Source: Zychaea mexicana
Taxonomy: Eukaryota; Mucoromycota; Mucoromycetes; Mucorales; Lichtheimiaceae
Assembly (NCBI RefSeq): GCF_025766255.1
Contig: NW_026516667.1
Span: 744,001 to 808,000, forward strand
Length of the DNA stretch: 64,000 nucleotides
Direction: 5' to 3'
Shown here: positions 10,590 through 23,500 of the stretch, one piece after another
How positions within the stretch are numbered: position 1 is the stretch's first letter
Layout: the number at the start of each line of letters is the position of its first letter
Translations under genes and position numbers: made by a program
The notes under the pieces: generated by a model
What the model was told of the DNA's origin: nothing
The model's database searches: none
Seen by the model: only the letters and a program-made list of their open reading frames with translations

Positions 10590-12253
10590 CTATGCGTCGA
10601 TGCCTGGAATAGACTCCTTCTTCATGGTCACGATATCCTTCAATGCTTGGTCAATGATCTTAACTGAGAGTCGGATGTCTTCTTCACTGATCACCAGCGG
10701 TGGAGCGAGACGGATGATGTTGAAATGCGTCGGCTTGGCAAGTAAACCTCGAGATTTGAGAAGTAAGCAAAGTTCCCATGCGGTTTTGTCTGACTTGGAT
10801 TCATCAATAACAATGGCATTCAACAGACCACGACCACGAACTGTTTGATGTATTGTTGGATTGCAGGAGGTATTGAAGAAGATTAGTAACTTTAGTCCGG
10901 GATCATTGCAATATGCACACCACACACACACAGAGACACGCGCGCGTAGTTATCAGCACAGTCCAGTAAATTTACCTGTCTGCAGCAATGGACTGTCGAT
11001 CTTCCGCAGCTCGCTTCTGAAGATCTCACCCAATTCCGCAGCCCTGTTGACCAGATCTTCATCCTTGATGACTTGAAGAGCTGACATGGCCACAGCACAG
11101 CCTAATGGGTTACCGCCATAAGTGGATCCGTGCTCACCAGGCTTGATGCATAACATCACCTCACGGTCTGTCAGCACGGCAGAAACAGGATATACACCAC
11201 CGGATAATGCTTTGCCAAGCAGCACCATGTCGGGACGTACTTGATCGTGCTCGGAGCAGAGCATTTTGCCTGTACGAGCCAAGCCGGTTTGGATCTCATC
11301 CGCAATGAACAACACATTGTGCTTCTTGCAAAGATCGTAGCATTCCTTCAGATAACCGTCATCGGGCACCATGATACTGATGAAAAGAAAATAGTCAGCT
11401 GACGCTTATTCTCCCCCACGCCTTCTCCCTCATTTTGCGCGTACCCAGCTTCGCCTTGGATTGGTTCAACAAGAAATGCAGCTACATGTTCGCCTTGTTC
11501 CTCCAAAACAGCCTTCAAGTCTTCAAGGTGGTTGTAGCGGATCAGCTTGCCAGAGGCGGTATTGGGACCGACCAGGGGTAGAAAGGGGCCAAAGCCGGCA
11601 TAAGATTCCGGATCAGTGCTCATGCTCATGACACCAGTGGTTCGACCGTGGAAATTGTTTTCACAGCTTAGAACAATAGCCTTGTTTTCCGGGATGCCCT
11701 TCTTGACATAACCCCATTTACGAGCAAGCTTGATGGCGGTTTCAACAGCCTCGGCACCTGTGTTGACGGGCAGAACCATGTCGTAGCCAAAATAGTCATG
11801 AACGTACTTTGCATATGCAGGAAATACGTCATTGTAGAATGCCCGCGAAGATAACGTCAGTTTGGAGGCCTGGTCACACAGTGCTTTCACTATTTTTGGA
11901 TGGCAGTGGCCTTGGTTCACTGCAGAATAGGCGGACAAAAAGTCCATGAACTTGTTGCCTTCGGGATCCCATACCCATGCGCCTTCGGCTTTGGAGAAAA
12001 CGACAGGAAGTGGATGGTAGCTTGTGATTGATACGCAAATTATTGTCAAAATCAGTCGAATAAGGCATTAGGGCCTTTTTTTACATAAAACACAAACAGC
12101 CACCATCCACTGAACTCATACACCCGCGTAAATGCGGTGAAGCCAAATGTGCCCGTATGAAAGGATGTTATCGCGTCTTATCTTTACTTACTTGTGAGCA
12201 CTATACTCTTTTTCGTATTGGAATGCTTGTGCGCTCGAAGATGCTGCGGCCAT
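10590..12253 (-). CDS. OAT: Ornithine aminotransferase
   Basis: Four exons, 12253-12192, 12020-11445, 11376-10976 and 10840-10590, give 429 residues, typical of the family. It is a PLP-dependent class-III aminotransferase converting ornithine and 2-oxoglutarate to glutamate-5-semialdehyde and glutamate (CAR2 in yeast), linking arginine and proline metabolism. Seen: [21 protein letters not shown] near the start, [28 protein letters not shown], the cofactor Asp in [13 protein letters not shown], the Schiff-base Lys in [15 protein letters not shown], and [11 protein letters not shown]. The start [20 protein letters not shown] lacks an obvious mitochondrial presequence, so a cytosolic enzyme as in yeast is likely. 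All junctions keep frame. Confidence 0.96.
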
Positions 12254-12711
12254 TTTGATAGAATCAAAAGATAAAGAGAAGACAGAAAAAAGAAAGAAAA
12301 GGAAAAAAACAAAGCGACATATCATATCGTTTATATATGCAGCAGCGGTTTTTCCCACGAGTGACGAATGATTTCTCGACCATTACTACGGGTTGCAATC
12401 TCACCAGATCTGGAGCAGAAAATCCATGGCACACTGTCGCAGTGCATACATACGCAGTATATATTAAGGTTTCATTCCTACTACGTCACCGGGTAGAGCA
12501 TATACACGCATACACACATCTGCTTCATCCACCTTCCTACTACAGCTACCACTGCTTCTTTACACAGTAATAACTCTATATCCCATTGTGGTACCAACAG
12601 AAAGTGTTGTCGAGGCCATTTCAAAATTAACGATTTATTCATCATTTACAGTGAAATTGTCAACGTTCTTGTTTGATGTATTGCGAGAGAGGCGTAGTCA
12701 AAAAGATTCGT

Positions 12712-13125
12712 TTAAGGGCCCTGGGTGGGAGCAGGGTTCATTCTGCGCTTGCCACCGAAAGAAGTGGTGACATTGACGAAGCGGCGGCTAATTATTTGAA
12801 TTGTTATAAATTAGTATTACCGTTGAAATCGTACATGCCACTTCCTTTCACAGCAAGTTCGTTTTCAACTTACTTGTAAGTTTGTCTCTTCTTAGCACGA
12901 CCAGTCAAAGGCTTTTTCTTTTCTTGCTTAGCAACCTTGGGGCACTGCGACTTGACCTTACCGGCACGGGCCAACGAACCGTGAACTTTACCCTATACCA
13001 TTTGATTGGTGAGCGAAAAGTAAAACGGTAAGTCGTTGGGTAACCAAATATAGTGACACAGTCTTTAGAATACGTATAAACGAATCGCTTTGAGAAAAAA
13101 TCGAAATGTTAGCGATAGGTACCAT
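12712..13125 (-). CDS. RPS30: 40S ribosomal protein eS30
   Basis: Exons 12992-12874 and 12787-12712 encode [35 protein letters not shown], then after the second intron NRRFVNVT and a C-terminus ending TQGP; this is eS30, a component of the small ribosomal subunit near the decoding site. The expected Met is supplied by an ATG at 13125-13123 followed by GTACCT, giving a one-codon first exon and a 65-residue protein; yeast RPS30 also has an intron right after its first codons. The GTACCT donor is weak, so exon 1 is the least certain part. There is no ubiquitin-like fusion as in animals within the visible exons. All exons are too short for an ordinary ORF scan. Confidence 0.88.
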
Positions 13126-15652
13126 GATGTAATTTGGTGGAAAAAAGAGGCTCAAAAAATTTTGCTACTGACCGATCCCATATGCTCCGTCCCTCAGATA
13201 TACAAGCCACACACGATTTATTACATGTCGGATCAAACTATCCTCCCCCCCGTCATATTATGAGTAACTGCGACACGTCGATGGCAGCTGCGTGATCCAT
13301 TCTTGGCATACAAATGATAATTGGCACTGCAATATCAATGGGGAAAAGTTGTTTTCCTAATACTGTAACAGTATGATACCTCCATTACTTCAATCTTATG
13401 AGAAACAAGTGATCGACAACTTATCATACGTTTTCCCCCTCCGTCATTATACGCCCAAGCTACCGACTGCCATCAATTTTCTGAGACGCTATAGAGTATC
13501 TTATGTTCGGGAAATCAAAAAAGGTAAACCCGTTGTCGCTGCTTAATAACTTGTTTTTCGTGTGATAAAAATATTTCCATACATAACCGCTTTGATATAA
13601 GAATCATACGACACCTGTTTTGTGCAGATCATGATATGAGACACAAATATAACAGTTGTGTTGAGTGTATAGTAACACACTACTATCATTGAGGACTATC
13701 AATCTTTTGACTTGTTTTTCTTTCCAAGCAAGCGGTTTGCTAAATCGCAAACTCACAAGATTAAAGATATGTAGATGATATGCGCAAGACTCTAAGCGTG
13801 ATAAGCAATTTAGTAGAAGGAGAAAGCTGTATACGATCAGGATAAGAGACTAAAAAATTGGAATCCTTTTTATAGTGCTTATATATGATCTCTATCGCTT
13901 TCCAAGCACTTTGCTGTATAAGTTGATTTTAAACCAGAAACAAGCTGCGAATACTGTCGTTTCGAAACGCAAATGTCCTCCTAGGCATTAAGGATAGACC
14001 ATTCTAATGTATCACTTATCGTATTTCAAAAGGGCATGCACCATGATAGCAGCTACTCCACATACAGTGAGAAAAAAGAAGAGGACCGATGCGCTTTTCA
14101 GGTCCTTTCTCGTAACGTAGCAAAAGCATTTTCTCGAAGAAGGTGGTATAGTAGTATTATCTATTGAGTGCACGTCACAACCTAAGAAATAGAGAAAGAA
14201 ATGGAACATCATGAATGCGTATGTCGCCGTTGCTGCGAGCAGCGCGTAGCATAAATTTAAAGATTTTATCTATCAGCAATGCGGCGTCGGCGGCTGCGCA
14301 TAACACATACATACGCCAAACTAAAAAGCACCACATCGTGCTATGGGAAATCAGCGGCGGCGATACATTACATGTACGGTTCCTGCATATTGAATACCCC
14401 ACGAATAGTACGCGATTCGCGTTTCTCCTCTTATGACATTTCTACCTTTCAAGAAAGTTGCCATTAATGATACCATCGATCTAATGGGGAAGCTGTTCAG
14501 CTGTAATAAGTTTTATAGACTTTTAAAAAGAGAGTGAGAATATGACTCTTGCCTCAGCTCGTTGAAAGGGTTAGTATGCATAATGTGGTTCAATCATTCG
14601 CATAACCTACTTAGCTAAGTACTGTATGTTGATTATCAAATCTTTTTGCAGCAGCAGTGCCAGCATTATGTAGCTCTTAGCTTCTAAATGCCACATTTAT
14701 ATAAGCCAAGACTACAAAAAAAAGCCCAGGCCAACACGGGATGTCTCCTCTGTTCCTTTATTCTCCTTTTGTTCTCCTTTTCGTTCCTCCTGTCTTTTGC
14801 GCTCGTGCAACCGAGCAGGGTGTAATTCAAATCTGAGGATCATTGATATGTTACTTGTGTCCATGCGAAAGGGAAACCAGGTGGGATCATTCCTAGTGAT
14901 TTAGGATATGATCCCAAAGTGAAGATAACTTATAGCATATTACAAGTGTGCTGCTCCATGGTCCATCAACATCCATACAATGTACAGAAAAATCTTGGAG
15001 AAAGAAAATTTTCTAGAAAAACCGGTAGGAAAACCTTCTTAACGGGTTTCTTATATGGTTGACGTCTGGATTATAGAGGTGAACAAACAATTTTAAAAAA
15101 ACAGCAACTGATCACTAAATGAGAGTGTTTGATACTATTAATACTTACCCAGTTACGGGGTGATATGTCGGCGCAATATGTATGTCTAAAGTAAGTCTTT
15201 TTTAAATATATAAAAGGTGAAAATACTGCTTGATTAGCAAGTGACATGCATGCAACGACGAAAGCGAAACAACGGCTGCGAAGATGATAATTAGGATCGC
15301 TTTTAACGCTCCTCGATAAAAATGGTGGTAGGGGAAAAATAAGAATTGTATAGTGGTGATAGGCTTGCAACACGTATCGTGTCGAGAAATAAGATATTGA
15401 GCAGTAAGAGGTAGTAAATAGAAATAGGTACTATCCAGCTCGATTATAATTATTACATAGCATACATTGTTGCTGTTACTGCTACTATTACTACTACTAT
15501 CGTTGTTGGTGACTGTATACTGCTGCTGGTGCCGGAAATCCATGCTCGTGCATGACAAAGTTCTTTAAAACAGGGAGAGGGGATAAAAAAAGAGGAAAGG
15601 TAGGAGGTACCAAAAGAAGTATCGGCTCTGGAGACCGAAAGGAGGGTCTACC
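13126..15652. other. Gene-poor intergenic region
   Basis: About 2.5 kb, AT-rich, with no ORF above chance and no RNA gene that I recognise. Short stretches near 14175-14436 are open on both strands but have no splice-consistent extension. Confidence 0.4.
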
Positions 15653-16335
15653 TTATCTAGGAGGCTTAAACCTATTTCTGTAGGCAACTGCCCAAAATTT
15701 GCTCTCCCTTGTCCGCGTGTTTTTTTGGATACGTGTAGTTGATACACCGGATGATGTTGCGTTAGATTAATCAATGGATAAAAGTTCAAGGGAGCTCCCC
15801 CAAGAAGAGAAATCTACCGGAACACTTCGGCATGGTCAATCCGGGTCTGTGCCAAGTCGGGAAAAAACACTTGTGAGGCCAACAACATAAACTAAGAACA
15901 ACTTAGATTGAGAACGGACAGTATAGTTGGGTACGTATTTAGCATTACAGCTAGACTTACAGAAAAAGAAGCTAGGAGGTACGTGGTAGTGGTAAACTTG
16001 GCATGTCGAATGAAGCAACCGTTTATAAGAATGTATCACATTCCCCGATCCAAGGCATAAAGGAACAACAAGAACGAATAAAATATTAGATATACCCACT
16101 TTGATAAATAGATGCTTTAAGTCACTTAGTCGAGCAGGGTCACCGCCAGCAACACCAACAACAACTGTGCCGAGACGAGTAAAAGACACGGTGTATGTGT
16201 CAGTGTTGTGATGGGTAGTGCATTTTAGTGGTGGTGTGGGCACATAGTGAGCTGTAGCCCAATATCGCTCAGCTAAATGTAGCACACCAGAAGACACAGA
16301 CTATACGTACTACAGTTACTACCGCAAACGACCAT
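15653..16335 (-). CDS. Unrecognised 104-residue protein, 4 exons
   Basis: Exons 16335-16323, 16272-16100, 15891-15818 and 15707-15653 splice cleanly from ATG to TAA. The introns are 50, 208 and 110 nt; the last has a good branch site (ATCTAACGC). The product starts MVVCAERYWATAHYVPTPP, has a compact middle (RLGTVVVGVAGGDPARLSD) and ends in a basic tail (ESKFWAVAYRNRFKPPR). I do not recognise it. Support comes from four phase-compatible junctions and protein-like composition; no part of it stands out as an ORF except exon 2 read through. The 208-nt intron could hide another exon. Confidence 0.45.
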
Positions 16336-18640
16336 GGAAGCGGTTGGTGTGTTGTCGTAAGCTCCTAACTTTGTGAGAATAATGAATCTTGTCGCAGTTT
16401 ATCACTTTTTTTTTATTCCGCTTATTCTTGTTCTTCTTCTTCCGTCCAACAACTACTGAGAAAAAAAGTTGTACATATGTGATGCATCACAAACATGGAG
16501 TAGTCTGGTTTATAGTTTGCAAAATATTTGAGGATATTTGTGCTGTAGATATGATGTACACTGTAAGAATACGATGGTGATGATGACGACGCATCTAGGT
16601 TTTTTTTAAAGTTTTTTTGCATCGTTGAAAACGCCCACTCGGAGACACAAGACCAGATCTTGTAACGTTAAAGAGCCATCTCGGAATATCAACAATTGGA
16701 CAGCAAATCGAGATCTAAGTGCTTATATATATGTGGAGGAAACAGTTTACTTACCTCCTTTCAACCTTCTGATACATAGGATATTTTATACTAGTTTCAC
16801 TAAGTATACTGTGCTTAGTCGCACGATCGCAAGTAGCTTAGTTGACGTTGTCACTATCAACGAAAACCTGTACGACTAAGCAAGCTAAGAGGAAGATAAA
16901 AGGAAAGAGGGATTAGTGGTATGATGTAGTGTACTACAAGCGACGACGACGAGTAAGAACTGTACTTTCACACATTATTGTGAGCCTGCATAACGCGTAA
17001 TATTCATGTATAAATGAACCCGTAATGCATGGCATGCCTCTAACTGCTTACTTCTCTCTCTTTCTCTTAATCATTTCCCCCGCTTACTGACAATATATAG
17101 CTCTCTTGTAGCACATCTTGAGGGCGTGTATATGTGCATTATGTATGTACGAAACTAGTACTTGCTCAAAGGAGGAGAAGAAGAGGAGGAGGAGAAGGAG
17201 GGATGGTGGAGTAGGTACACATTTCCAGTATTAGATATCGAAAGAGGATACAATATGTTTCATCCTCAGCTGGGGAGCGAGCTCGATTATCAAAGCGTAC
17301 CGACCTCCGTGTCATTATACCTTTCGTAGTGATACCACTGCGACATGTCAATAAAGGTACCACCATCACACCACCACACCTTCTTATCCCTTGCACGCAT
17401 TCTTTCTCTATCACATCTCTCATCGTGCTACAGTGCTCTCCCCCCAGCACCTCCTCGCCCGCTCCCCCAAGGTCTCCCTTGGAGGAAAGCAAGTGGATGG
17501 GCTGGCCATAATGGTGGCACCACAAGCAAGCCCCTGTGTAACTCTAACTTCTTTGGGACTCGATCGCCGTGTATTCTTAGCTTGTTTGGGCACTTTCCCT
17601 GCTTTGCTTTTCTTCAATGGGGATCGCCAGCCAGCATTTGTACAGTACGTACACCGCATTCACAACACCTACCATTTATACTGCCTGCAAAGAAAAAGAA
17701 GAAGCGTTATGCAGAAGATGAAAAAGGCGTCACTGCTGCTAGACTCCCAGGACAGCAAGACCTGCTTACAACATTCGAGAAGCGCGCACACGGAGGAAAG
17801 GATTGGTCCAGATAGTGAAATGAAAAGAAGAAACATCGTGCCATGGTGCAACACGGAAAGCCAAGAGAGAGTGAGAGAGCATCCACGATGAGGGTGGGAC
17901 ATACTGTTCGGACACCCCCACCAGCCCCCACCCCTAAACTGACTGTGACTGATTAACTGGCTGGCTGGCTGGCTGAGCCGTTGAACAACTTGTTCGGAGA
18001 CACAAAAAATAACACCATTGTTGTTGGCGGGAAATGCGATGTGTTCTCTTCGCATCTCCAAAGCAGCACCCCCAAAAGAAAATAAAAAGAGTCGTCTCAC
18101 CCCCACCCTCCCTCCCAATGTCCCCCTAAACTCACCGGATGGATGATAACTGGCTTATGCATTTTGCTCTATTCGACTAGTAGCCCCACCCACCACCTCT
18201 GCGTGTGTGTTGCGTGTGTGTGCGATGGTTGCCCGTTGTGCGATGTGAGTTGAGTTGTGTGTATCTTTTTTCTGTGCTATGTTTTTGCCTTGTTCTTCTT
18301 TGGGAAACTCGACCCTCGTTGCTGTGGTTTATAACAGCCAGCAAGTAGTACTCAGCTTTGTGGCGTTCCCTTTTTATAAGAACGCTTCTTTCACCTCCAT
18401 TCCTTCTCTTCTGTGCCTTTCTTGTTGGTCAACACGAGCGATTTTCTATTTATTATCATTGTCATCATTGCTCAACTTCTCCCTCCCTCCCGCATCCTCC
18501 TCTTTTTCCATCCTTTCCTCTCTTCTTATTCCCCTTCCCTCAGCATTACATATCCTTCATAGCCTCGTCTCCCCTGCCATTACCGCCATAAACACGCATA
18601 CCATATCCATCCGACATTTACAATACACATCAATCACCAT
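16336..18640. other. Intergenic / 5' flank of the 620-residue gene
   Basis: Contains several open stretches on both strands at 17166-18118, all in low-complexity C/T- or A/G-rich DNA and overlapping one another, so I treat them as chance. The pyrimidine-rich tract at 18390-18560 just upstream of ATG 18641 is typical of fungal promoters or 5' UTRs. Confidence 0.4.
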
Positions 18641-20503
18641 ATGTCGAATATATCACCCGCTGTCGACCATCACCAAACGACGATCGACAGTCTTACACAA
18701 GAGCTCAAGGTGCTACTGGACACGTTCTGTTCTGATGCCCAGCAACGATTTTGTCTCGAGCAACGCGTAGCCAGCCAACAGCAGCTGCAGCGTATCAGAC
18801 AAACCATTCAACATATTCGCAACTCTTCCGAATTCTGGACATCGACTCCCAATAGCGACAGCATACGCCAATCACTTATGCGAACCTGCGTGGAAATGCT
18901 CGATTGCTATCAAGCCGTCTGTCTACACCGTCGCATCCGGGCATTGCCCGAGGGACGAGCGCAGCAGCTCACGCTCGACTGGCAGCAGCTATCGCAGTCA
19001 TTCGAAATGAAGGCTAAGGAACAGGCCAACCTGGCCGCGCTCTTTGACAATCTAAAAAACTTGCGCAAGGCATGGAAGAAGCCGCGACAGATCGAGCGGT
19101 TGTTGACCTCATTACTAGTCACCTATGAGCTTCGAGAAGGAGCCTATGTCGTCGTGATTGACAGCCACAACTACCACCAATTGGGGCTGAAGCGTAAAGC
19201 AGTCGGTACGCGGCAGCTGGTATTCGAGTGCAGTCGAATGAGTCGACAGGATCAGATGGATGAGGTGGCAGGAATATGTGATCGGTTCGCTTCGGTGTTT
19301 GCTCAAAATGCCCAGCACAACCTAGCACAAATCGAAGCCCAAGTTCAACTCGCGCAGTTGACCTTGTTGGCAAAACGGCTACGAAAACTGCAGGATCAGA
19401 TCTTTTATTTCAGTAGCACGTCTCAGCAAACAGCAGGCATGGTTGATGATGACAACGATGACGAAGACGATGTTAGTAGTATCGATGGGGATATTGGACG
19501 TAGCCAGATCGATCCATTACCTGCACCAACATCAGCAGCACAAGCAGCAGCACCAGCAGCACCGGCACCACCACCATTCGTACCGTTTCGATCGGTTGCA
19601 CCTTCGTTATGGTATATCCAGGATGAAACAGGGATCCAAGGCATGCCAACGCCATCCTTTATCCCCTCCCCGTGGCAATGGCCAGATCTGTTACAAGTGC
19701 ATCGACCCTATTATCCAATCCTTTTTGGGATCATCAAACGACGACGAGTACCTCGCCAATCGCGAGTGCCTTTCTTTGTCCGGCTTAAAGGGGTATTCTC
19801 GGCGAGAGCACGGTACCTGGCAACGACCGCTCCAACAACACCAGCGACCATGGGGCCGCCTCCTACCCCTCACCGACATTCACAACAGCACCATCGCCAC
19901 AGCAACACTACGAGCGCAACAGAAGATGACAATGATATGACGACAGCAGCAGCACAAGGTCATCAATATCACCGGCACCAGCATCATCATCATCATCAGG
20001 ACGCAACTGGATCGGGAGGAAGTGGGGAGGATGATTCAGCGGCAGCTTTTGCTAGTGTATCCATCAGCAATCTTTGCGGACATCTTTGTCGTACAGGGCG
20101 CCAGTTTTACGAGGATGTCGCTTCGAATGCACAATTGAAGCATAGTCAGGATGGTCATATTCTACAGGAAATCGGGCGTGATCTGGTCGAGACATATGCG
20201 GCGATCCAACTCGAGGCGTCTCGGGCTCTTATGCATCGAATTTTGACCATTCTGCAGGATTTGACGGTTTTGGATCACAGCCAGCATGATGATTGGGAGG
20301 CGGTTGCGGCAGCCGCGGTAGCAGCAGCAGCAACAACAACTCGAGATTCTTCTACTCGTGCACAACAACAGCAACAATCATCGTCTTTTATCCCGGCACC
20401 AGCTGCAGACGAGGATGATGACAGTGCCGAAGGACATCACCACCTTCAGAACGATCGCCGTTCAAGCCGGATAGAGTCTCATATTTCGCTACCATCCGCT
20501 TAG
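18641..20503 (+). CDS. Unrecognised helical, low-complexity protein (620 aa)
   Basis: A single uninterrupted frame of 620 codons from ATG 18641 to TAG, preceded by a pyrimidine-rich leader. Residues about 1-270 are helical and Q-rich (VASQQQLQRIRQTIQHIRNS), with a conserved-looking stretch VTYELREGAYVVVIDSHNYH. The middle has an acidic run, an A/P-rich linker and a W/P-rich segment (FIPSPWQWPDLLQVHRPYYP). Residues about 420-460 are His-rich, and a second helical region (SISNLCGHLCRTGRQFYED) follows, ending in Ala and Gln tracts. No domain I can name. The absence of introns is unusual beside its neighbours. Codon use looks native. Location and role unknown. Confidence 0.75.
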   Translation: MSNISPAVDHHQTTIDSLTQELKVLLDTFCSDAQQRFCLEQRVASQQQLQRIRQTIQHIRNSSEFWTSTPNSDSIRQSLMRTCVEMLDCYQAVCLHRRIRALPEGRAQQLTLDWQQLSQSFEMKAKEQANLAALFDNLKNLRKAWKKPRQIERLLTSLLVTYELREGAYVVVIDSHNYHQLGLKRKAVGTRQLVFECSRMSRQDQMDEVAGICDRFASVFAQNAQHNLAQIEAQVQLAQLTLLAKRLRKLQDQIFYFSSTSQQTAGMVDDDNDDEDDVSSIDGDIGRSQIDPLPAPTSAAQAAAPAAPAPPPFVPFRSVAPSLWYIQDETGIQGMPTPSFIPSPWQWPDLLQVHRPYYPILFGIIKRRRVPRQSRVPFFVRLKGVFSARARYLATTAPTTPATMGPPPTPHRHSQQHHRHSNTTSATEDDNDMTTAAAQGHQYHRHQHHHHHQDATGSGGSGEDDSAAAFASVSISNLCGHLCRTGRQFYEDVASNAQLKHSQDGHILQEIGRDLVETYAAIQLEASRALMHRILTILQDLTVLDHSQHDDWEAVAAAAVAAAATTTRDSSTRAQQQQQSSSFIPAPAADEDDDSAEGHHHLQNDRRSSRIESHISLPSA

Positions 20504-23500
20504 TATTACAAGGCTTCCCTCCTCCCCCTACTTGCTTCTTTGTCATATAATGAGACACACAAACTACTTGTCTCTTTTTTAATATTCATGCCATCTACAA
20601 TGTTATTTTAAAGTCACTTCCTTATTCTCCTTAATTAGCGGATGTGATATGTTATCAAACTAGTACTACTTACTGCTATTACCACGCCCTCATTCTATCC
20701 TCTCACCCCCTATTTTTTTCTTTCGTTAGTCATCCATTTATTTCTTCACAACATTTCCTTTTTTCTTATACCACCACACTTCACAACAAAACCAACAGCA
20801 ACAATGCGCTTTGTACGATCGTAGTTATACCATATCAATTTAGCATCATAACCAACATTGTTACCCCGTATCGAACCACACTTCTCTAACCCAATCAACA
20901 ACCTTTTCATACTTAAAAATCCTCACATTGATATAGTAGAGCAGCAATATGCTTATTTGTAATATTCTATCCTTTTCTGTGAAGTGTGTCGAATGGCTCT
21001 TAGTCTAATATTTCGCGGAGACCATGTTGGACACATGCTTATCCTTCTTCTGCGCGCATATAGTCGCAAATTATAATCTGACTTCTCTTCTTAGCCTCGT
21101 GGCGAGCTTGTTGCAGCTATAGCGTGAATCTCTCGCGCCCCCTTGAGTCCTTCTCCTGTCCTGTTTTTTTTGCTATTGCTTCCTTGCATCACGAGACGCC
21201 AGTTTATTACTGGATGACAGTTTATTAGTTAGTAGCGCCGCTTGATAGATAAAGTTTATTATATCATCTTCTTGCGCCTCGTTTTCTTTATAAGCCTACT
21301 ACAGTATTAATAAATTACGTGGTTCTGCTCTAAAAATTACAGTTGTAACATGACATAGTCATACAAGAATAGCAAAGAGCCCAATAGAGCCTGTTGTTTA
21401 TATGAGAAGCGCTACCAAGAGTGCTATAATAATATGTTACTCGTTGCTGCTGTTGGTTGTGATTAATTATGATAGTTTTGACGGGTACTGTGATTTGAAC
21501 TGCGTCAGCATCATATCCATGGTGAAAAATAACCTGTACAAATATGCCTTATCGTCAATATTACAGTGACACCTTGTCTCTCACATTCCCGCCTATATGT
21601 CGGTAACAAGGGTCTTCATGTCGCTCTTGGGTGTTTGACAACGCACTTGTATGTTCGTAATGGCGTGTTCTAAGGGCAAATACGAGTGTATGCATATGCA
21701 GTATGTTCAATAACACAAAGAGAACGATAGCAAATATTTTTTAAAGAGCCTGAATAACCCATTGCTGTCGATACACGTTTATTTTATATTTAGCAGAACA
21801 TGATTAATTTCTTTGTTCTCGTTCGTTATAAGCGCGTACATATTAGGATATCACCAACACTTAGAAACACCAGCTTTCTTCTTGCTGTTTTGCTGTCGTG
21901 TATCATGTAGATACTTCTTCCTCTTTACACTATTACATTGACAAGTCACGAGTAGCTAATGTTTATTAAGTGACGGATCTTTTGTTTATTTCTTCCAGTA
22001 CTTTGATGCTGCAATGCACGATATGAACCTTAATTTCTCTCTTTGTGTTTCGTTTTACACTTTTGTAAAAAGCGCATACATATCAGCACATAAAGTACAT
22101 ACATGACTCTTCTTCTGCTTTTTGCATTGCAGAAAGCATCGTGTGACCATATAAAGTAAAGTGTGCATATGTAACATTCTGGTTTGTCTTCTCTCCACTC
22201 ATTATATGTAGCATGCAAAGGCGCTCAAGAGAAAGAAAAAAAATGCTGTAGTTACATTGCTATACTATTATCGCCCATGTGCTTTTGCTGCTGTTCTTTC
22301 TTTCTTAGCGGGCGTCTGTTTGACGTACATGCTCTCCTGCAGCATTACCCTTGTATCCTCTGTAGTTACTCTATTATTTATAGCGTGGCTTTTTCTTTAC
22401 AAATTATTCAAGCGAGGCTTGGCAACTATATCGTCATCGTATGGCTTCGCCTCAGACATCAGCTCCCCTTCCTTCTCCTCGGCGCTCCCTTAGTTTCTTT
22501 TCCCTATTCTTTTTGTCTCTCTTTTCTCGGGATAATGTAAAATGATGTCAGAGCCAAACCAGGAAGAAATTTATATTTGTGTATAACTATGCATGTACTA
22601 CAAAGTCTTGATCTACTTATATTGTGGTTAAGGTTTCCCTTTTCTTGCATCCAGCTGCACTTGCAAGACGTTGTGATGGGTTATGGGCATCAGAAATGTG
22701 CTTTTTTTTCTTGCCTATAATTCTAGACCAATATATATGTGCGTAAACGCAGAGATAAAAAGACACACACGCACATAATAAGGAAAATGGTGAGCCCATG
22801 TTTGCTCGACTTTTATTGTTGAAATGCCTTAAGAGTATATTTTAATGGTTGCTAAATGGTGTATAATAACACTAATAAGTATTTTGCATCGTCTTGCTTA
22901 GTAATACTACCGATATGGTAAGCTCTTCAACCTACAGGTATACTGCTAGCAATGCTGCAATCCATTCGCACATGACTTAGTAATCAGCTATCATGATCAC
23001 ATTGTATGGATACTGATGGTTAATTGGATAGTAACGCCGACAGTAGCACAGTGACATTTACTGGTTGTATTGTTGTTCGTATTGCTGCTGTTACTAATTC
23101 TTCCATCGCTCGAAGCCGAAAGAAATCGTTGATATATAATCGTATGGTATGATTTGCAATGACGCATGTTATATATGCTATAATCGCGACAAATATTATG
23201 AAAAAGACATAAAGTTAAGTTATTATATGCTGTTTGTCTTACTAATGATGACTACGATCGAGACAATTATACATGCTGTTGTTTTTATGCTCTCAGAATG
23301 CAATACATAGAGCATATTAACGCATAAACGAGTTGGGCTAATAATTTAGCATCACTTATATTATCTAGATAAGTATTACTGCTGTTTTAGTACCTGTTAT
23401 TAATTATCAAGAAGGAAGCATGATGTGTATGTATTACAATAACGGATACTATTACCCAGTGCGGGAAGTAACATAAATGTCGTATTTCTTATCATAGACC

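Noticed and set aside
17345..18118. Overlapping ORFs of 149-166 codons on both strands
   Set aside because: They lie in C/T- and A/G-biased DNA, overlap each other in several frames, and lack conserved-looking segments or splice context; treated as chance.
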